A stretch of DNA of 64,000 nt. It comes from Shewanella corallii (lineage in GTDB: Bacteria; Pseudomonadota; Gammaproteobacteria; Enterobacterales; Shewanellaceae). The translations under genes were made by a program, and so were the position numbers. Position 1 is the stretch's first letter; each line of letters starts with the position of its first letter. The stretch is from the NCBI RefSeq assembly GCF_023349125.1, contig NZ_JAKIKT010000005.1, forward strand, positions 287,002 to 351,001. Reading direction: 5' to 3'. Below the pieces are notes generated by a model. It was given only the letters and a program-made list of their open reading frames with translations, was not told the DNA's origin and made no database searches. This document shows, in pieces, positions 1-9,976 of this stretch.

Positions 1-737
1 TTGACCGTCAGTTCGCCAATTTGGGCATAGAGTTAAGGCTAAACACCAGGTTCACTCCTGAGCTGCTCAATGACGAGAAGTTTGATGAGATTATTATGGC
101 CACGGGAGTCGTACCCCGCATGGTTAAGGTCCCCGGCTTTGACTCATCCAATGTGGTGACCTATCAGCAGGTACTGCGCGGAGAAGTCGAAGTCGGCCAG
201 AAAGTGGCACTGATAGGTGCTGGTGGTATTGGCTTTGATATGGCGCACTTCCTGTGTGAATCAGAGTCCAGCACCCTGAATCCCTCGGCCTGGTTTAAAC
301 AATGGGGCGTGGATACAGCCTATCAAAACCGGGGTGGCCTGGCTGTGGTTAAGGACAGTGAGGCTGCGACAGCTCACCAGTCACGGCAGGTTTATCTGCT
401 GCAACGCAAAACCTCCAAAATTGGTAAAGGCCTTGGTAAAACCAGCGGTTGGGTGCATCGCAGCGTGATTAAGCAGCACGGCGTTATTACCAAAACCGGT
501 GTGTCTTACGATAAGTATGACGAGCAGGGATTGCATATCACGGTCGACGACAAGCCAGAAGTACTTGATGTAGATACTGTGGTGCTGTGTGCCGGTCAGG
601 AATCGAATCGCGAACTGGAGTCCGCCTTGCAGGCCACTGGCGTTCCTGTACATTTAATTGGTGGCGTTGATGTCGCTGCAGAATTGGATGCCAAACGAGC
701 CATTCGTCAGGGCGCTGAACTGGCGGCCTCAATTTAA
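1..737 (+). CDS. fadH: 2,4-dienoyl-CoA reductase (NADPH), FadH-type, C-terminal part
   Basis: This is the last ~245 residues of a flavoprotein whose start lies left of the window; the frame is open from base 3. It reduces 2,4-dienoyl-CoA intermediates of unsaturated fatty acid beta-oxidation in the cytoplasm. The visible part is the C-terminal NAD(P)H/FAD-binding module. It has a 'MATGVVPR' segment typical of flavoprotein disulfide-reductase-like domains and a dinucleotide-binding GAGGIGFD motif at about 213-240. It ends with a second-domain 'LCAGQESN' segment and 'GGVDVAAELDAKRAIRQGAELA', as in the FadH family. A short gap separates it from the next gene. The family is clear; the N-terminal TIM barrel and FeS cluster are not in view. 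A related but distinct reductase occurs at 33264-35432. Confidence 0.85.
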   Translation, partial: DRQFANLGIELRLNTRFTPELLNDEKFDEIIMATGVVPRMVKVPGFDSSNVVTYQQVLRGEVEVGQKVALIGAGGIGFDMAHFLCESESSTLNPSAWFKQWGVDTAYQNRGGLAVVKDSEAATAHQSRQVYLLQRKTSKIGKGLGKTSGWVHRSVIKQHGVITKTGVSYDKYDEQGLHITVDDKPEVLDVDTVVLCAGQESNRELESALQATGVPVHLIGGVDVAAELDAKRAIRQGAELAASI

Positions 738-778
738 TCATCATCTGCTCCTGCAGGTGGATATCTGCAGGAGCTTAT

Positions 779-1243
779 ATGAAATCCCTACCTTCCCTCT
801 TTGCGCTGTTCATTGTTGCCCTGATGTCGGCCGCTATATCAACGCCAACTTTCTCTGCTGAATTTGATCCCGAACTGGCCAGACAGACAGGGGCGGATAC
901 CTACGGTATGAAACCTTACGTGGTGGCATTTTTAAAAGCTGGTCCTAATCGTAGCGGTTCAGATGCAGAGAAAGCAGCATTGCAAATGGCGCATCTTGAT
1001 AATATTAAACGCCTGGCTGATGAGGGTTTGCTGGTGTTGGCCGGACCCTTTCTGGATAAGGGAGAGCTCAGAGGGATTTATATCTTTAACGTCAGTGATG
1101 TAGAAACCGCCCGAGAGCTTACTCAAAGCGATCCTGCCATTCAATCCGGGAGTTTGGTGATGGAGTTAAAGCCCTGGTATGGCTCTGCAGCACTAATGAT
1201 GGTGAATGACTTGCACAGCAAGTTGGCAAAGAAGGGGATTTAA
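779..1243 (+). CDS. Exported YciI-family protein
   Basis: This 154-residue protein has an N-terminal hydrophobic segment (about residues 6-24) followed by an 'STPTFSAEF' region that fits a Sec signal peptide with cleavage near residue 27. The mature part has the YCII-like fold pattern: 'MKPYVVAFLKAGP', then 'HLDNIKRLADEGLLVLAGPF' and 'GIYIFNVSDVETARELTQSDPA'. YciI-like proteins are small alpha-beta barrels, often with a His-Asp pair; the role of exported versions is unknown. It starts 41 bases after the fadH-type gene and could be co-transcribed with it. The function is not inferred beyond the family. Confidence 0.75.
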   Translation: MKSLPSLFALFIVALMSAAISTPTFSAEFDPELARQTGADTYGMKPYVVAFLKAGPNRSGSDAEKAALQMAHLDNIKRLADEGLLVLAGPFLDKGELRGIYIFNVSDVETARELTQSDPAIQSGSLVMELKPWYGSAALMMVNDLHSKLAKKGI

Positions 1244-1320
1244 CGCTTGGTAATTGCCGGCGAAGGGTATCTGCCAAAAGCCTTAATCCTTTCGTTAATG
1301 ACCGTTGGCAACCGATTGGC

Positions 1321-1668
1321 TTAATCCAGCAGTAAAGTTTTTTGTAACAGGTGCGGGGGACGGGTAACAACCTGCACACCGTCGGGAGACAGGTCCAGAT
1401 TAAGATTGGTTTCCGGCACACAGCAACAGGGCAGACATTCGTCGGCTTCCAGAGATGCCAGAGGTGGAGTGAGGTAGTTGACCTTGCCGGAAAGCACACG
1501 GGTCTTACAGGCGCCGCAATAACCACTGCGGCACTCTGAGAAGATCTTTATCTTCTTAAACTCGAGCGCTTCCAGCAAAGTCTCGTGCTGCTGATTGAAC
1601 AGCAGCACAGGTTGACCTTGAAGGCTGACGATAGGGTCTTTCTTAAAGATCAAAATCGAGGAACTCAT
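1321..1668 (-). CDS. yfaE: 2Fe-2S ferredoxin of the ribonucleotide reductase operon (YfaE-like)
   Basis: This 115-residue plant-type ferredoxin has cluster ligands in '[12 protein letters not shown]' (C-x4-C-x2-C) and a distal Cys in 'CLPCCCVP'. In E. coli, YfaE maintains or regenerates the diferric-tyrosyl radical cofactor of NrdB. The ATG at 1668 is preferred over the upstream in-frame start at 1689 because the shorter product matches the family and overlaps the end of nrdB by 26 bases, which suggests translational coupling. Compared with E. coli YfaE (about 84 residues) it has extra residues at the C-terminus. It is the third gene of the nrdA-nrdB-yfaE operon. Confidence 0.88.
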   Translation of the reverse strand: MSSSILIFKKDPIVSLQGQPVLLFNQQHETLLEALEFKKIKIFSECRSGYCGACKTRVLSGKVNYLTPPLASLEADECLPCCCVPETNLNLDLSPDGVQVVTRPPHLLQKTLLLD

Positions 1669-2773
1669 TTTCGTCGATGGAAGAGTCAATCTGTCCCACC
1701 AGGTAGGAAGAGACTTCTACTTCCTGCGGGGCGACCTGAACTGAGTCACTTTCCAGCCAGTTTTTCATCCATGGCAGTGGATTGCTTACCTCTGCATATG
1801 GCAGTGGCAGGTTAACCGCCTTCATACGTTCATTGGTGATGTACTCAACGTACTGACACAGGATGTTTTCGTTCAGACCAATCATGGAGCCATCTTTGAA
1901 CAGGTACTTGGCCCACTCTTTTTCCTGCTCGGCAGCGCGCACAAACAGGTCATAACATTCTGAATAACACTCGATGGCAATCTCAGCCATTTCTGGGTCA
2001 TCTTTACCTGATTGCATCAGGGCCAGAATGTGCTGGGTACCGTTCAGGTGCAGTGCTTCGTCACGGGCGATCAAACGGATGATTTTGGCGTTGCCTTCCA
2101 TCAGTTTGCGCTCGGCGAAAGCAAATGAGCAGGCAAAGCTCACGTAGAAGCGGATGGCTTCCAGTGCGTTTACCGACATCATGCACAGATACAACTGCTT
2201 TTTCAGTGCGCGCTGGGAGATTTCCATCTCTTCACCACCGACCTGATGTACGCCTTCACCCATCAACTCATAAGCCTGAGTCATACGGATCAATTTGTCA
2301 TAGTAGGCGGAGATATCTTCGGCACGCTTGAGGATCTGCTCGTTCACCACGATATCGTCAAACACTTTGCTTGGGTCGTTAACGATATTACGAATAATAT
2401 GAGTGTATGAGCGTGAATGAATGGTCTCAGAGAAAGACCAGGTTTCGATCCAGGTTTCCAACTCAGGCAAAGACACCAGTGGCAGGAAGGCCACGTTGGG
2501 GCTGCGACCCTGAATAGAGTCCAGCAGTGTCTGATACTTGAGGTTGGAGATAAAGATGTGCTGCTCGTGCTCCGGCAGTTTACCGTAGTCAATTTTGTCG
2601 CGGCTGACGTCCACCTCTTCCGGGCGCCAGAAGAAGGACAGCTGCTTCTCGATCAGTTTTTCAAAGACTTCATACTTTTGTTGGTCGTAGCGAGCCACGT
2701 TAACCGGCTGGCCAAAGAACATAGGCTCTTTGGTGGCATCGTTGGGAGTTTGACAAAAAGTTGAATAAGCCAT
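1643..2773 (-). CDS. nrdB: Class Ia ribonucleotide reductase, beta subunit
   Basis: This 376-residue protein houses the diiron-tyrosyl radical needed to reduce ribonucleoside diphosphates to deoxyribonucleotides. Visible features are the iron-ligand and radical segment '[15 protein letters not shown]' (E-x2-H plus the radical Tyr region), the later helices with '[13 protein letters not shown]' and '[14 protein letters not shown]', and the C-terminal tail 'ENEFLDFDL' that docks on NrdA. The length matches E. coli NrdB. It lies 55 bases downstream of nrdA; the gap carries a strong GC hairpin (2791-2806). It is expected to be controlled from the NrdR/DnaA sites upstream of nrdA. Confidence 0.96.
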   Translation of the reverse strand: MAYSTFCQTPNDATKEPMFFGQPVNVARYDQQKYEVFEKLIEKQLSFFWRPEEVDVSRDKIDYGKLPEHEQHIFISNLKYQTLLDSIQGRSPNVAFLPLVSLPELETWIETWSFSETIHSRSYTHIIRNIVNDPSKVFDDIVVNEQILKRAEDISAYYDKLIRMTQAYELMGEGVHQVGGEEMEISQRALKKQLYLCMMSVNALEAIRFYVSFACSFAFAERKLMEGNAKIIRLIARDEALHLNGTQHILALMQSGKDDPEMAEIAIECYSECYDLFVRAAEQEKEWAKYLFKDGSMIGLNENILCQYVEYITNERMKAVNLPLPYAEVSNPLPWMKNWLESDSVQVAPQEVEVSSYLVGQIDSSIDENEFLDFDL

Positions 2774-2790
2774 GGTGTCTTCCTGAGAAA

Positions 2791-2806
2791 GGGGCCCTGA
2801 GGCCCC
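2791..2806 (-). other. nrdA-nrdB intercistronic GC hairpin
   Basis: A perfect GGGGCC/GGCCCC stem with a 4-base loop sits between the nrdA stop and nrdB start. On the transcribed strand it is followed by a short pyrimidine run, so it could be a partial terminator or an mRNA-stability element that tunes the NrdA:NrdB ratio. The stem is seen directly; the role is inferred. Confidence 0.55.
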
Positions 2807-2828
2807 GATAAACTAACTGGGTGTTGGA

Positions 2829-5117
2829 TTAGATCTTACAAGCGCCGCCTGCACAATCGTCATCCTCTTTCTCTAATGCGGTCAGATTATCAAACTTGTC
2901 TGACGCGCCGTCACGTGTGTTGTGATAGTAGAGGGTCTTAACGCCCAGTTTGTATGCTGTCAGCAGATCTTTAAGCAGCTGCTGCATTGGTACTTTATGG
3001 CCGCTAAAGCGACTTGGATCATAGTTGGTGTTGGCCGAAATCGCCTGATCGATAAACTTCTGCATGATACCAACCAGCTGCAGGTAACCATCGTTGCCCG
3101 GCATTTGCCACAACAGCTCGTACTTGTCCTTCAGCTCATCGAAGTCAGGTACTACCTGCTTCAACTGACCATCTTTACTTGCCTTAACACTGATAAGGCC
3201 TCGTGGAGGCTCAATACCATTGGTAGCGTTGGAGATCTGAGAAGAGGTCTCAGATGGCATCAAGGCAGACAGAGTAGAGTTACGCAGGCCATGCTCAACG
3301 ATATCTTTACGCAGACCTTCCCAATCCAGGTGCAGTGGCTCTTCACAAATCTTGTCCAGTTCACGCTTATAGGTATCGATAGGCAGGATACCCTGAGCAT
3401 AAGTGGTTTCATTAAAGGCAGGGCAGGCGCCTTGCTCTTTAGCCAGATTCATGGACGCTTTCAGCAGATAGAACTGAATCGCTTCAAAGGTCTTGTGAGT
3501 CAGACCGTTGGCACTGCCGTCTGAATACTTAACGCCGTTTTTAGCCAGATAGTTGGCGAAGTTAATCACACCAATACCCAGAGTACGACGGTTCATGGAC
3601 GCAATTTCAGCGGCCTTGATTGGATAGTCCTGATAGTCCAGCAGGTTGTCCAGTGCGCGTACAGCCAGATCCGACAGGTGCTCCAGCTCATCCAGGTTCT
3701 GGATAGCACCCAGGTTCAGGGCCGACAGAGTACACAGGGCGATCTCACCGGTTTCGTCGTCGATGTTGTTCATCGGCTTGGTTGGCAGTGCAATTTCCAG
3801 ACACAGGTTGGACTGGCGAATTGGTGCAACCTTGGAGTCGAATGGACTGTGGGTGTTGCAGTGATCCACGTTCTGTACGTAGATACGGCCGGTGGAGGCA
3901 CGTTCCTGCATCATCAGACCAAACAGCTCAGACGCTCTCAGACTCTTCTTGCGGATGCTGTCGTCCTGCTCATATTGCAGATACAGACGTTCGAACTCAT
4001 CCTGATCTTCAAAGAAGGCATCGTACAGACCTGGTACATCCGATGGGCTGAACAGAGTGATGTTGCCACCCTTGATCAGGCGGGTGTACATCAGCTTGTT
4101 CAGCTGTACGCCGTAGTCCAGGTGACGGATACGGTTGTCTTCTACACCACGGTTGTTTTTCAGAACCAGCAGAGATTCTACTTCCAGGTGCCACATAGGA
4201 TAGAACAGCGTTGCAGCTCCGCCACGTACGCCACCCTGAGAGCAGGACTTAACCGCAGTCTGGAAATACTTGTAGAAAGGCACACAACCAGTATGGAAGG
4301 CTTCACCACCACGGATTGGGCTACCCAGAGCACGAATACGACCGGCGTTCACGCCGATACCGGCACGCTGGCTGACGTACTTCACAATGGAAGACGCAGT
4401 CGCATTGATTGAATCCAGGCTGTCACCACACTCAATCAGTACGCAGGAGCTGAACTGACGGGTAGGGGTGCGCACACCAGACATAATGGGTGTAGGCAGC
4501 GAGATCTTGAAAGTAGATACCGCATCGTAAAAGTCTTTGATGTACTGCAGACGGGTTTCCCGTGGGTAACGGGCGAACAGACAGGCAGCAACCAGAATGT
4601 AGAGGAACTGCGCACTCTCATACACTTCGCCGGTGACACGGTTCTGAACCAGATACTTACCTTCCAGCTGCTTTACTGCAGCATAAGAGAAGTTCATATC
4701 GCGCCAGTGGTCAACATAGGAGTCCAGAATATCCAGCTCTTCTTTGCTGTAATCTTCCAGAATATGGGTGTCGTATTTACCCAGTTCTACCAGACGGGTG
4801 ACATGGTCATGCAGAGCAGGTGGCTCAAATCGACCGTAGGCCTTTTTACGCAGATGGAAAATGGCCAGACGTGCCGCCAGGAACTGATAATCCGGAGACT
4901 CCGGAGAGATCAGATCCGCTGCAGCTTTGATAATGGTCTCATGGATAGCTTCGGTGGGGATACCGTCATAAAACTGTAAGTGAGAACGCAGTTCTACTTC
5001 GGAAACAGATACCTTGTCTAATCCTTTAGCTGCCCAGGTAATAACGCGGTGGATCTTATCGAGATCGATAGCTTCACGCTCTCCACTGCGCTTGGTGACT
5101 GTCATATTGCTATTCAT
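2829..5117 (-). CDS. nrdA: Class Ia ribonucleotide reductase, alpha subunit
   Basis: This 762-residue catalytic subunit has an N-terminal ATP-cone ('VTKRSGEREAIDLDKIHRVITWAAKGL') for allosteric activity control. The ten-stranded barrel follows with 'FSSCVLIECGDSLDSI', 'SNLCLEIALPT' and 'ALMPSETSSQISNATNGIEPPR'. The C-terminal redox pair is in 'DDDCAGGACKI', equivalent to the shuttle cysteines of E. coli NrdA, and radical-transfer tyrosines lie near 'TLYYHNTRDG'. Length and motifs are those of enterobacterial-type NrdA. It is the first gene of the operon, with a long upstream region (5118-5527) holding two NrdR-box-like sites and a DnaA box. Confidence 0.97.
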   Translation of the reverse strand: MNSNMTVTKRSGEREAIDLDKIHRVITWAAKGLDKVSVSEVELRSHLQFYDGIPTEAIHETIIKAAADLISPESPDYQFLAARLAIFHLRKKAYGRFEPPALHDHVTRLVELGKYDTHILEDYSKEELDILDSYVDHWRDMNFSYAAVKQLEGKYLVQNRVTGEVYESAQFLYILVAACLFARYPRETRLQYIKDFYDAVSTFKISLPTPIMSGVRTPTRQFSSCVLIECGDSLDSINATASSIVKYVSQRAGIGVNAGRIRALGSPIRGGEAFHTGCVPFYKYFQTAVKSCSQGGVRGGAATLFYPMWHLEVESLLVLKNNRGVEDNRIRHLDYGVQLNKLMYTRLIKGGNITLFSPSDVPGLYDAFFEDQDEFERLYLQYEQDDSIRKKSLRASELFGLMMQERASTGRIYVQNVDHCNTHSPFDSKVAPIRQSNLCLEIALPTKPMNNIDDETGEIALCTLSALNLGAIQNLDELEHLSDLAVRALDNLLDYQDYPIKAAEIASMNRRTLGIGVINFANYLAKNGVKYSDGSANGLTHKTFEAIQFYLLKASMNLAKEQGACPAFNETTYAQGILPIDTYKRELDKICEEPLHLDWEGLRKDIVEHGLRNSTLSALMPSETSSQISNATNGIEPPRGLISVKASKDGQLKQVVPDFDELKDKYELLWQMPGNDGYLQLVGIMQKFIDQAISANTNYDPSRFSGHKVPMQQLLKDLLTAYKLGVKTLYYHNTRDGASDKFDNLTALEKEDDDCAGGACKI

Positions 5118-5256
5118 TAAAAATGAGCCCTGAATGTAAAAGACAAAAAAACACCTGGTGTGTCGCTACTACTGAATACCCTGAACGCAAACAGGCCAAG
5201 ACTGGCCAAGGCGGGCGATAACTACTGTCAGCGCACTGCTTATCCGGTTTTTGTGA

Positions 5257-5272
5257 ACCGTGTTATTAGTGT
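5257..5272 (-). promoter_or_regulatory. NrdR box (second, degenerate)
   Basis: The sequence ACCGTGTTATTAGTGT keeps the TWGTGT right half of the NrdR consensus and matches 10 of 16 positions. Its start is 32 bases from the start of the stronger box at 5289. The spacing is the main support. Confidence 0.65.
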
Positions 5273-5288
5273 TCGGATTTCATGCGAC

Positions 5289-5304
5289 ACACTATATATG
5301 GTGT
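5289..5304 (-). promoter_or_regulatory. NrdR box (promoter-proximal)
   Basis: The sequence ACACTATATATGGTGT matches the NrdR consensus acaCwAtATaTwGtgt at nearly every position. It lies about 170 bases upstream of nrdA. NrdR is the ATP/dATP-sensing repressor of bacterial ribonucleotide reductase genes. A weaker second box starts exactly 32 bases away (5257), about three helical turns, which is the usual arrangement of NrdR box pairs. Confidence 0.85.
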
Positions 5305-5373
5305 CAAATTCAAACTTAACTACAAGATAGTGAGGTTTCGGGGGATTTGCAAGTTGCAAATTATATGACATCT

Positions 5374-5382
5374 TGTGGATAA
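5374..5382 (-). promoter_or_regulatory. DnaA box upstream of nrdA
   Basis: TGTGGATAA is the perfect complement of the DnaA box TTATCCACA. It lies about 257 bases upstream of the nrdA start. In E. coli nrdAB transcription is controlled by DnaA bound at such sites, so the same coupling of dNTP supply to replication initiation is likely here. Confidence 0.65.
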
Positions 5383-5527
5383 GATGAGGATAATCTCCGA
5401 GGGTGAGCAGGGGCTAACCCCGGAGGTATAAAGCTACGCGCACTGCAGGCCAGTGGATGAAATTCGTGCCCCTTAAAACGAAAATTCTGATTGCGACTTT
5501 ATCAAGCGATCCAGATATTCGTTCTGC

Positions 5528-6193
5528 TTATTTAAGGTGATCCAAAAGTGATAAAGGCGACACTAATTGTAAAACTGCGGGCCAGATCCCGGGATCATCT
5601 GTTGCGGAAATATATCCCCACAGGGCTGTGACTCCCTGCATGCCGGCCGCTTTAGCCGCCAGCAGATCCCGCTCGGCATCACCAAGATAAGCGATCGCAT
5701 CCACTGCAGTGCCGGATTGCATGGCCCCAAGATACATGGGAGCCACATCAGGCTTTCTGCGAGTACAGGTATCGCCGCTGATAATGCAGCTGAGCTTATC
5801 TGTTAGCCCCAGAGCATCGAGCAGGGGCCGGGTATAGCGGGCGGGCTTATTGGTAATGACTCCCACCTTTATATCTCTGCCGATCAATTCATCCAGCAGT
5901 TGGCCTATGCCATCAAACAATGACGCCTGTTTGCCATTGACCTCGCTGTACCAATACAGCAGGCGCTGTTGCAACTGTGACAGAGTGTCTTCATCCAGCT
6001 TTGGCTGGGCAGCTTTAACCAAAGCTAAACTGCCGTGAGATGCATGTTCACGCATGCTCTCCAGGCTTTGCTCTTCAAGGCCATGCTCTTTGAGGGCCAG
6101 ATTCAGTGCAGCCACCAAATCTGGCGCTGTATCCACCAGGGTGCCATCCAGATCGAACAGCACAGCCTTGATACCGATTAACTGGGCTGACAT
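5528..6193 (-). CDS. gph: HAD-family phosphatase (phosphoglycolate phosphatase or MupP-like)
   Basis: This 221-residue HAD phosphatase has the nucleophile motif 'VLFDLDGTLVDTAPDL' at the N-terminus, a helical cap, 'VGVITNKPARYT' (motif II), a Lys in 'CTRRKPDVAPMY' (motif III) and 'IAYLGDAERDLLAAKAAGM' (motif IV). Gph dephosphorylates 2-phosphoglycolate. In Pseudomonas the gene next to ubiG of this type is MupP, an N-acetylmuramic acid 6-phosphate phosphatase of peptidoglycan recycling, so either substrate is possible. Its ATG overlaps the ubiG stop by one base (TGATG), which indicates translational coupling. Confidence 0.8.
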   Translation of the reverse strand: MSAQLIGIKAVLFDLDGTLVDTAPDLVAALNLALKEHGLEEQSLESMREHASHGSLALVKAAQPKLDEDTLSQLQQRLLYWYSEVNGKQASLFDGIGQLLDELIGRDIKVGVITNKPARYTRPLLDALGLTDKLSCIISGDTCTRRKPDVAPMYLGAMQSGTAVDAIAYLGDAERDLLAAKAAGMQGVTALWGYISATDDPGIWPAVLQLVSPLSLLDHLK

Positions 6194-6903
6194 CAGTCAA
6201 CCTTCTGGGTGGCAATCATATAGTTCACTTCCACACTTTTGGTGTAGCGGAACAGGCCTGTGATTGGGTTGTAGGTAATACCGTGGGCATCACGACACAG
6301 GAGGTCGGTATTGTCCACCAAAGCCATCAGTTCCGAAGGGCGAATAAACTTGGCATGGTCATGGGTACCAATGGGCAACATTTTCAGCAGGTATTCGGCA
6401 CCCAGAATGGTTTCGACATAGGAGCGCAGGTTGCGGTTAATGGTAGAGAAGAACACCCAGCCGCCTGGCTTAACCATATCGCAGCAAGCCTGGATAACTG
6501 ACTGAGGGTCTGGCACGTGCTCCAGCATCTCCATACAGGTCACCACATCATATTGTTGTTTGTGCTCATCTCTATGAGATTCGGCAGTGTTTTTGATGTA
6601 GTTGATGTTAACGCCGGCTTCGAGGGCATGCAGGCGTGCAACTTCCAGCGGTTCTTCGCCCATATCCAGGCCGGTCACATTGGCACCGATACGCGCCATG
6701 CTTTCAGACAGAATACCGCCGCCACAACCCACATCCAGTACCTGCTTACCAAACAGACCGCCTGACTTCTCATCTATATAGTTAAGACGCAGAGGATTAA
6801 GTTCATGCAAAGGTTTGAATTCGCCCTTTGGGTCCCACCAACTGGCGGCCATACTTTCAAACTTGGCGATTTCTTTTGGATCTACGTTGTAATTCTGTTC
6901 CAT
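6193..6903 (-). CDS. ubiG: Ubiquinone biosynthesis O-methyltransferase UbiG
   Basis: This 236-residue class I SAM methyltransferase carries out both O-methylation steps of ubiquinone synthesis. Signatures are the N-terminal '[33 protein letters not shown]', the SAM-binding '[35 protein letters not shown]' and '[13 protein letters not shown]', followed by '[12 protein letters not shown]'. Length and motifs match E. coli UbiG. It is transcribed divergently from gyrA, as in many gammaproteobacteria, and is followed directly by the HAD phosphatase. Confidence 0.96.
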   Translation of the reverse strand: MEQNYNVDPKEIAKFESMAASWWDPKGEFKPLHELNPLRLNYIDEKSGGLFGKQVLDVGCGGGILSESMARIGANVTGLDMGEEPLEVARLHALEAGVNINYIKNTAESHRDEHKQQYDVVTCMEMLEHVPDPQSVIQACCDMVKPGGWVFFSTINRNLRSYVETILGAEYLLKMLPIGTHDHAKFIRPSELMALVDNTDLLCRDAHGITYNPITGLFRYTKSVEVNYMIATQKVD

Positions 6904-7272
6904 GGTTTACCCTGAGTGTGCTTTTATTGCAAAACGGCGTCATTATGAATCAGGCTTACAAAATAAAACAGCATGTCGGGTGAAAGGTTTATTAATCCAG
7001 GTCAATCTTTGTCCTTGATGACTGATAACTGAACTGTTTTGTAACCTAATAAAGCTGGTTTTACATAAATAAGGCACAAATTAAGGTTTAATGCTCGAAA
7101 TTGGCATTAAACTGACCGCTTTTTGACCCCTGTAACCTAAGGGGGCTATTTCATTCCGACTTGGATCTGGCGACATTAAATAACTGTGTTAGAATGCCAA
7201 ATCACGTTTGTTGGCTGAACAAGGGCACCGGTTACGGCGCGTCAGCTAAATTTTCAGGGGATCGAGCAGTTT
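6904..7272. other. Divergent ubiG/gyrA promoter region
   Basis: This 369-base region lies between two divergent genes and holds no supported ORF. The ubiG-proximal half is AT-rich. A TAGAAT at 7190-7195 could be a -10 element for gyrA, but no good -35 is spaced correctly, so no promoter is called. Confidence 0.4.
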
Positions 7273-9903
7273 ATGACTGATCTGGCTTCATCTATTTCGC
7301 CAATTAATATTGAAGACGAACTAAAGAATTCGTACCTGGATTACGCCATGAGCGTAATTGTTGGACGAGCATTGCCGGACGTGCGGGACGGTTTGAAACC
7401 GGTTCATCGCCGCGTTTTGTTCGCAATGAATGAACTTAAGAACGATTGGAACAAGCCATATAAAAAGTCTGCACGTGTTGTGGGCGACGTAATCGGTAAA
7501 TATCACCCTCACGGTGACAGTGCGGTTTACGACACCATAGTACGTATGGCTCAGCCTTTCTCGCTGCGTTATACGCTGGTGGATGGCCAGGGTAACTTTG
7601 GTTCCATCGACGGTGACGCTGCAGCGGCAATGCGTTATACGGAAATCCGTATGGAGAAGCTTGCACACCAGTTGCTGGCTGACCTGGAAAAAGAAACCGT
7701 AGACTATGTGCCTAACTATGATGGTACTGAGCAGATCCCCGCTGTACTGCCCACCAGAATTCCAAACCTACTGGTAAACGGTGCCTCAGGTATCGCGGTA
7801 GGTATGGCTACCAATATTCCGCCTCACAACCTGAACGAAGTGGTTCAGGGCTGTCTGGCACTGATTGAAGACCCTGGGCTGTCTATCGAACAGCTGATGG
7901 ATTACATTCCGGGGCCTGACTTCCCAACTGCAGCATTTATCAATGGCCGCAAGGGCATTATCGATGCCTATCACACAGGCCGTGGTAAGGCAATTATGCG
8001 CGCCCGTGCCGAGGTGGAAACCGAAGACAATGGCCGCGAGCGCATCATTGTTACCGAGATTCCATATCAGGTGAACAAGGCTCGTCTGATTGAGAAAATC
8101 GCTGAGCTGGTTAAAGACAAGAAGATTGAAGGCATCAGTGGCCTGCGTGATGAGTCCGATAAAGACGGTATGCGTATCGTTATCGAAATCAAACGCGGCG
8201 AAGTGGGTGAGGTAGTACTGAACAATCTGTACTCCCAGACTCAGATGCAAACCTCTTTCGGTATCAACATGGTGGCACTGGCCAATGGTCAGCCAAAGCT
8301 TTTCAACCTCAAAGAGATGTTGGAAGCCTTTATTCTGCACCGCCGTGAAGTGGTTACCCGTCGTACCGTATTCGAGCTGCGTAAAGCCCGTGACCGTGCC
8401 CATATTCTGGAAGCACTGGCAGTTGCGCTGGCCAACATTGACCCGATTATTGCGCTGATCAAAGCCTCCCCAAGTCCTGCTGAAGCGAAAGTTAAGCTGG
8501 TAGAGAACGGCTGGACGCTGGGCAATGTTCAGGGCATGCTGGAGAAGGCCGGTGATGATGCCGCCCGTCCAGAGTGGCTGGAGCCTGAGTTTGGTATCCG
8601 TGACGGTCTGTACTATCTGACTGAGCAACAGGCTCAGGCAATTCTGGACCTGCGTCTGCACAAGCTGACCGGTCTGGAACACGAAAAGATTCTGTCTGAA
8701 TACGAAGAGTTGCTGGAGATCATCGCAGGTCTGCTGTTTATCCTGCGCAGCCCAGAACGTCTGATGGAAGTGATTAAGGAAGAGCTGGAAGAAGTTCTTG
8801 AGCAGTTTGGTGACAAACGCCGCACTGAAATCAACGCCAACGAAATCGATATCAGCCTCGAAGATCTGATCAACGAAGAAGATGTTGTGGTAACCCTGTC
8901 TCACCTGGGCTATGCCAAGTACCAGCCGCTGACTGATTATCAGGCTCAGCGCCGTGGTGGTAAGGGTAAGGCTGCAACCAAGGTTAAAGACGAAGATTTC
9001 GTCGAAAAACTGCTGGTAGCCAATACCCACGATACTATTCTGTGCTTCTCAGACTTCGGCAAGATGTACTGGCTCAAGGTTTACCAGCTGCCGCTGGCCA
9101 GCCGTCAGAGCCGCGGTAAGCCTATCGTTAACCTGCTGCCACTGCAGGAAGGTGAGCGTATTACCGCTATTTTGCCAGTTCGTGAGTACGAAGCTGACAA
9201 ATTTATTGTGATGGCCACTTCTCACGGTACCGTGAAGAAGACCTCTTTGATTGAGTACAGCCGTCCACGTGCCAACGGTATTATCGCCGTTAATCTGAAA
9301 GACGGTGACCAGCTGATTGGCGTTGATATTACCAACGGCGACAGCGAAATCATGCTGTTCTCTGACGAAGGTAAAGTGGTTCGCTTCCATGAAGATCAGG
9401 TTCGTGCCATGGGCCGTACCGCAACCGGTGTTCGTGGTATCAGGCTGGAAGATGGTCAGGAAGTGGTGTCACTGATTGTTCCTACTGATGACTCCCCAAT
9501 TCTGACTGTGACAGAGAACGGTTTCGGTAAGCGTACCGAACTGGCCGAGTACCCAGCCAAGAGCCGTGCGACCAAGGGCGTAGTGTCTATTAAGGTGAGC
9601 GAGCGTAACGGTGGGGTTGTTGGCGCAGTTCAGGTTGGCGAGAATGACGAGATCATGCTGATCAGTAACAAGGGTACTTTGGTGCGTACCCCGGCTGAAG
9701 GTGTGTCTATCATTGGCCGTAACACTCAGGGTGTACGTATCATTCGCGTCGCTGATGACGAGGATGTGGTTGGTCTGCAGCGTATCGATGAAATCGAGGT
9801 TGTTGATCTGCCTGAAGGCGAAGAGCCGATTGAAGGCGCTGAAGGTGCAGAGGCTGCTCAGGCCCCTGAAGACAACGCCGCGGTCGAGAACGACGCCGAA
9901 TAA
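7273..9903 (+). CDS. gyrA: DNA gyrase subunit A
   Basis: This 876-residue breakage-reunion subunit of DNA gyrase introduces negative supercoils together with GyrB. The N-terminus '[45 protein letters not shown]' is typical. The quinolone-resistance region '[23 protein letters not shown]' has Ser and Asp at the two classical resistance positions, that is the susceptible state. The catalytic Tyr lies in '[10 protein letters not shown]'. The C-terminal beta-pinwheel carries a GyrA box in 'QAQRRGGKG'. The protein ends in a long acidic tail ([16 protein letters not shown]...), as in gammaproteobacterial gyrases. It is transcribed alone, with a terminator before serC. Confidence 0.98.
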   Translation: MTDLASSISPINIEDELKNSYLDYAMSVIVGRALPDVRDGLKPVHRRVLFAMNELKNDWNKPYKKSARVVGDVIGKYHPHGDSAVYDTIVRMAQPFSLRYTLVDGQGNFGSIDGDAAAAMRYTEIRMEKLAHQLLADLEKETVDYVPNYDGTEQIPAVLPTRIPNLLVNGASGIAVGMATNIPPHNLNEVVQGCLALIEDPGLSIEQLMDYIPGPDFPTAAFINGRKGIIDAYHTGRGKAIMRARAEVETEDNGRERIIVTEIPYQVNKARLIEKIAELVKDKKIEGISGLRDESDKDGMRIVIEIKRGEVGEVVLNNLYSQTQMQTSFGINMVALANGQPKLFNLKEMLEAFILHRREVVTRRTVFELRKARDRAHILEALAVALANIDPIIALIKASPSPAEAKVKLVENGWTLGNVQGMLEKAGDDAARPEWLEPEFGIRDGLYYLTEQQAQAILDLRLHKLTGLEHEKILSEYEELLEIIAGLLFILRSPERLMEVIKEELEEVLEQFGDKRRTEINANEIDISLEDLINEEDVVVTLSHLGYAKYQPLTDYQAQRRGGKGKAATKVKDEDFVEKLLVANTHDTILCFSDFGKMYWLKVYQLPLASRQSRGKPIVNLLPLQEGERITAILPVREYEADKFIVMATSHGTVKKTSLIEYSRPRANGIIAVNLKDGDQLIGVDITNGDSEIMLFSDEGKVVRFHEDQVRAMGRTATGVRGIRLEDGQEVVSLIVPTDDSPILTVTENGFGKRTELAEYPAKSRATKGVVSIKVSERNGGVVGAVQVGENDEIMLISNKGTLVRTPAEGVSIIGRNTQGVRIIRVADDEDVVGLQRIDEIEVVDLPEGEEPIEGAEGAEAAQAPEDNAAVENDAE

Positions 9904-9916
9904 TATTGTAATTGAT

Positions 9917-9946
9917 AAACGGGCATCACTTGATGCCCGTTTTTAT
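9917..9946 (+). terminator. Rho-independent terminator after gyrA
   Basis: Stem AACGGGCATCA / TGATGCCCGTT with a short loop followed by a T-rich tract, 14 bases after the gyrA stop. Confidence 0.85.
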
Positions 9947-9976
9947 TTCGCTGTTATCAAGTGAGCAAGTGGAGAC

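Larger units (their letters stand above)
5118..5527. other. Intergenic region between nrdA and gph
   Basis: This 410-base stretch has no supported gene. It holds the nrdA control region (two NrdR boxes, one DnaA box). Near 5411-5422 a small GGGGCTAACCCC hairpin lies 3' of the gph stop codon and may be its terminator. Confidence 0.6.

Noticed and set aside
3678..4412. A 244-codon open frame opposite nrdA
   Set aside because: Shadow of a conserved gene; no RBS and no family.
7786..9030. A 414-codon open frame antisense to gyrA
   Set aside because: Same effect of biased codons in a highly conserved gene; no start context and no recognisable domain.
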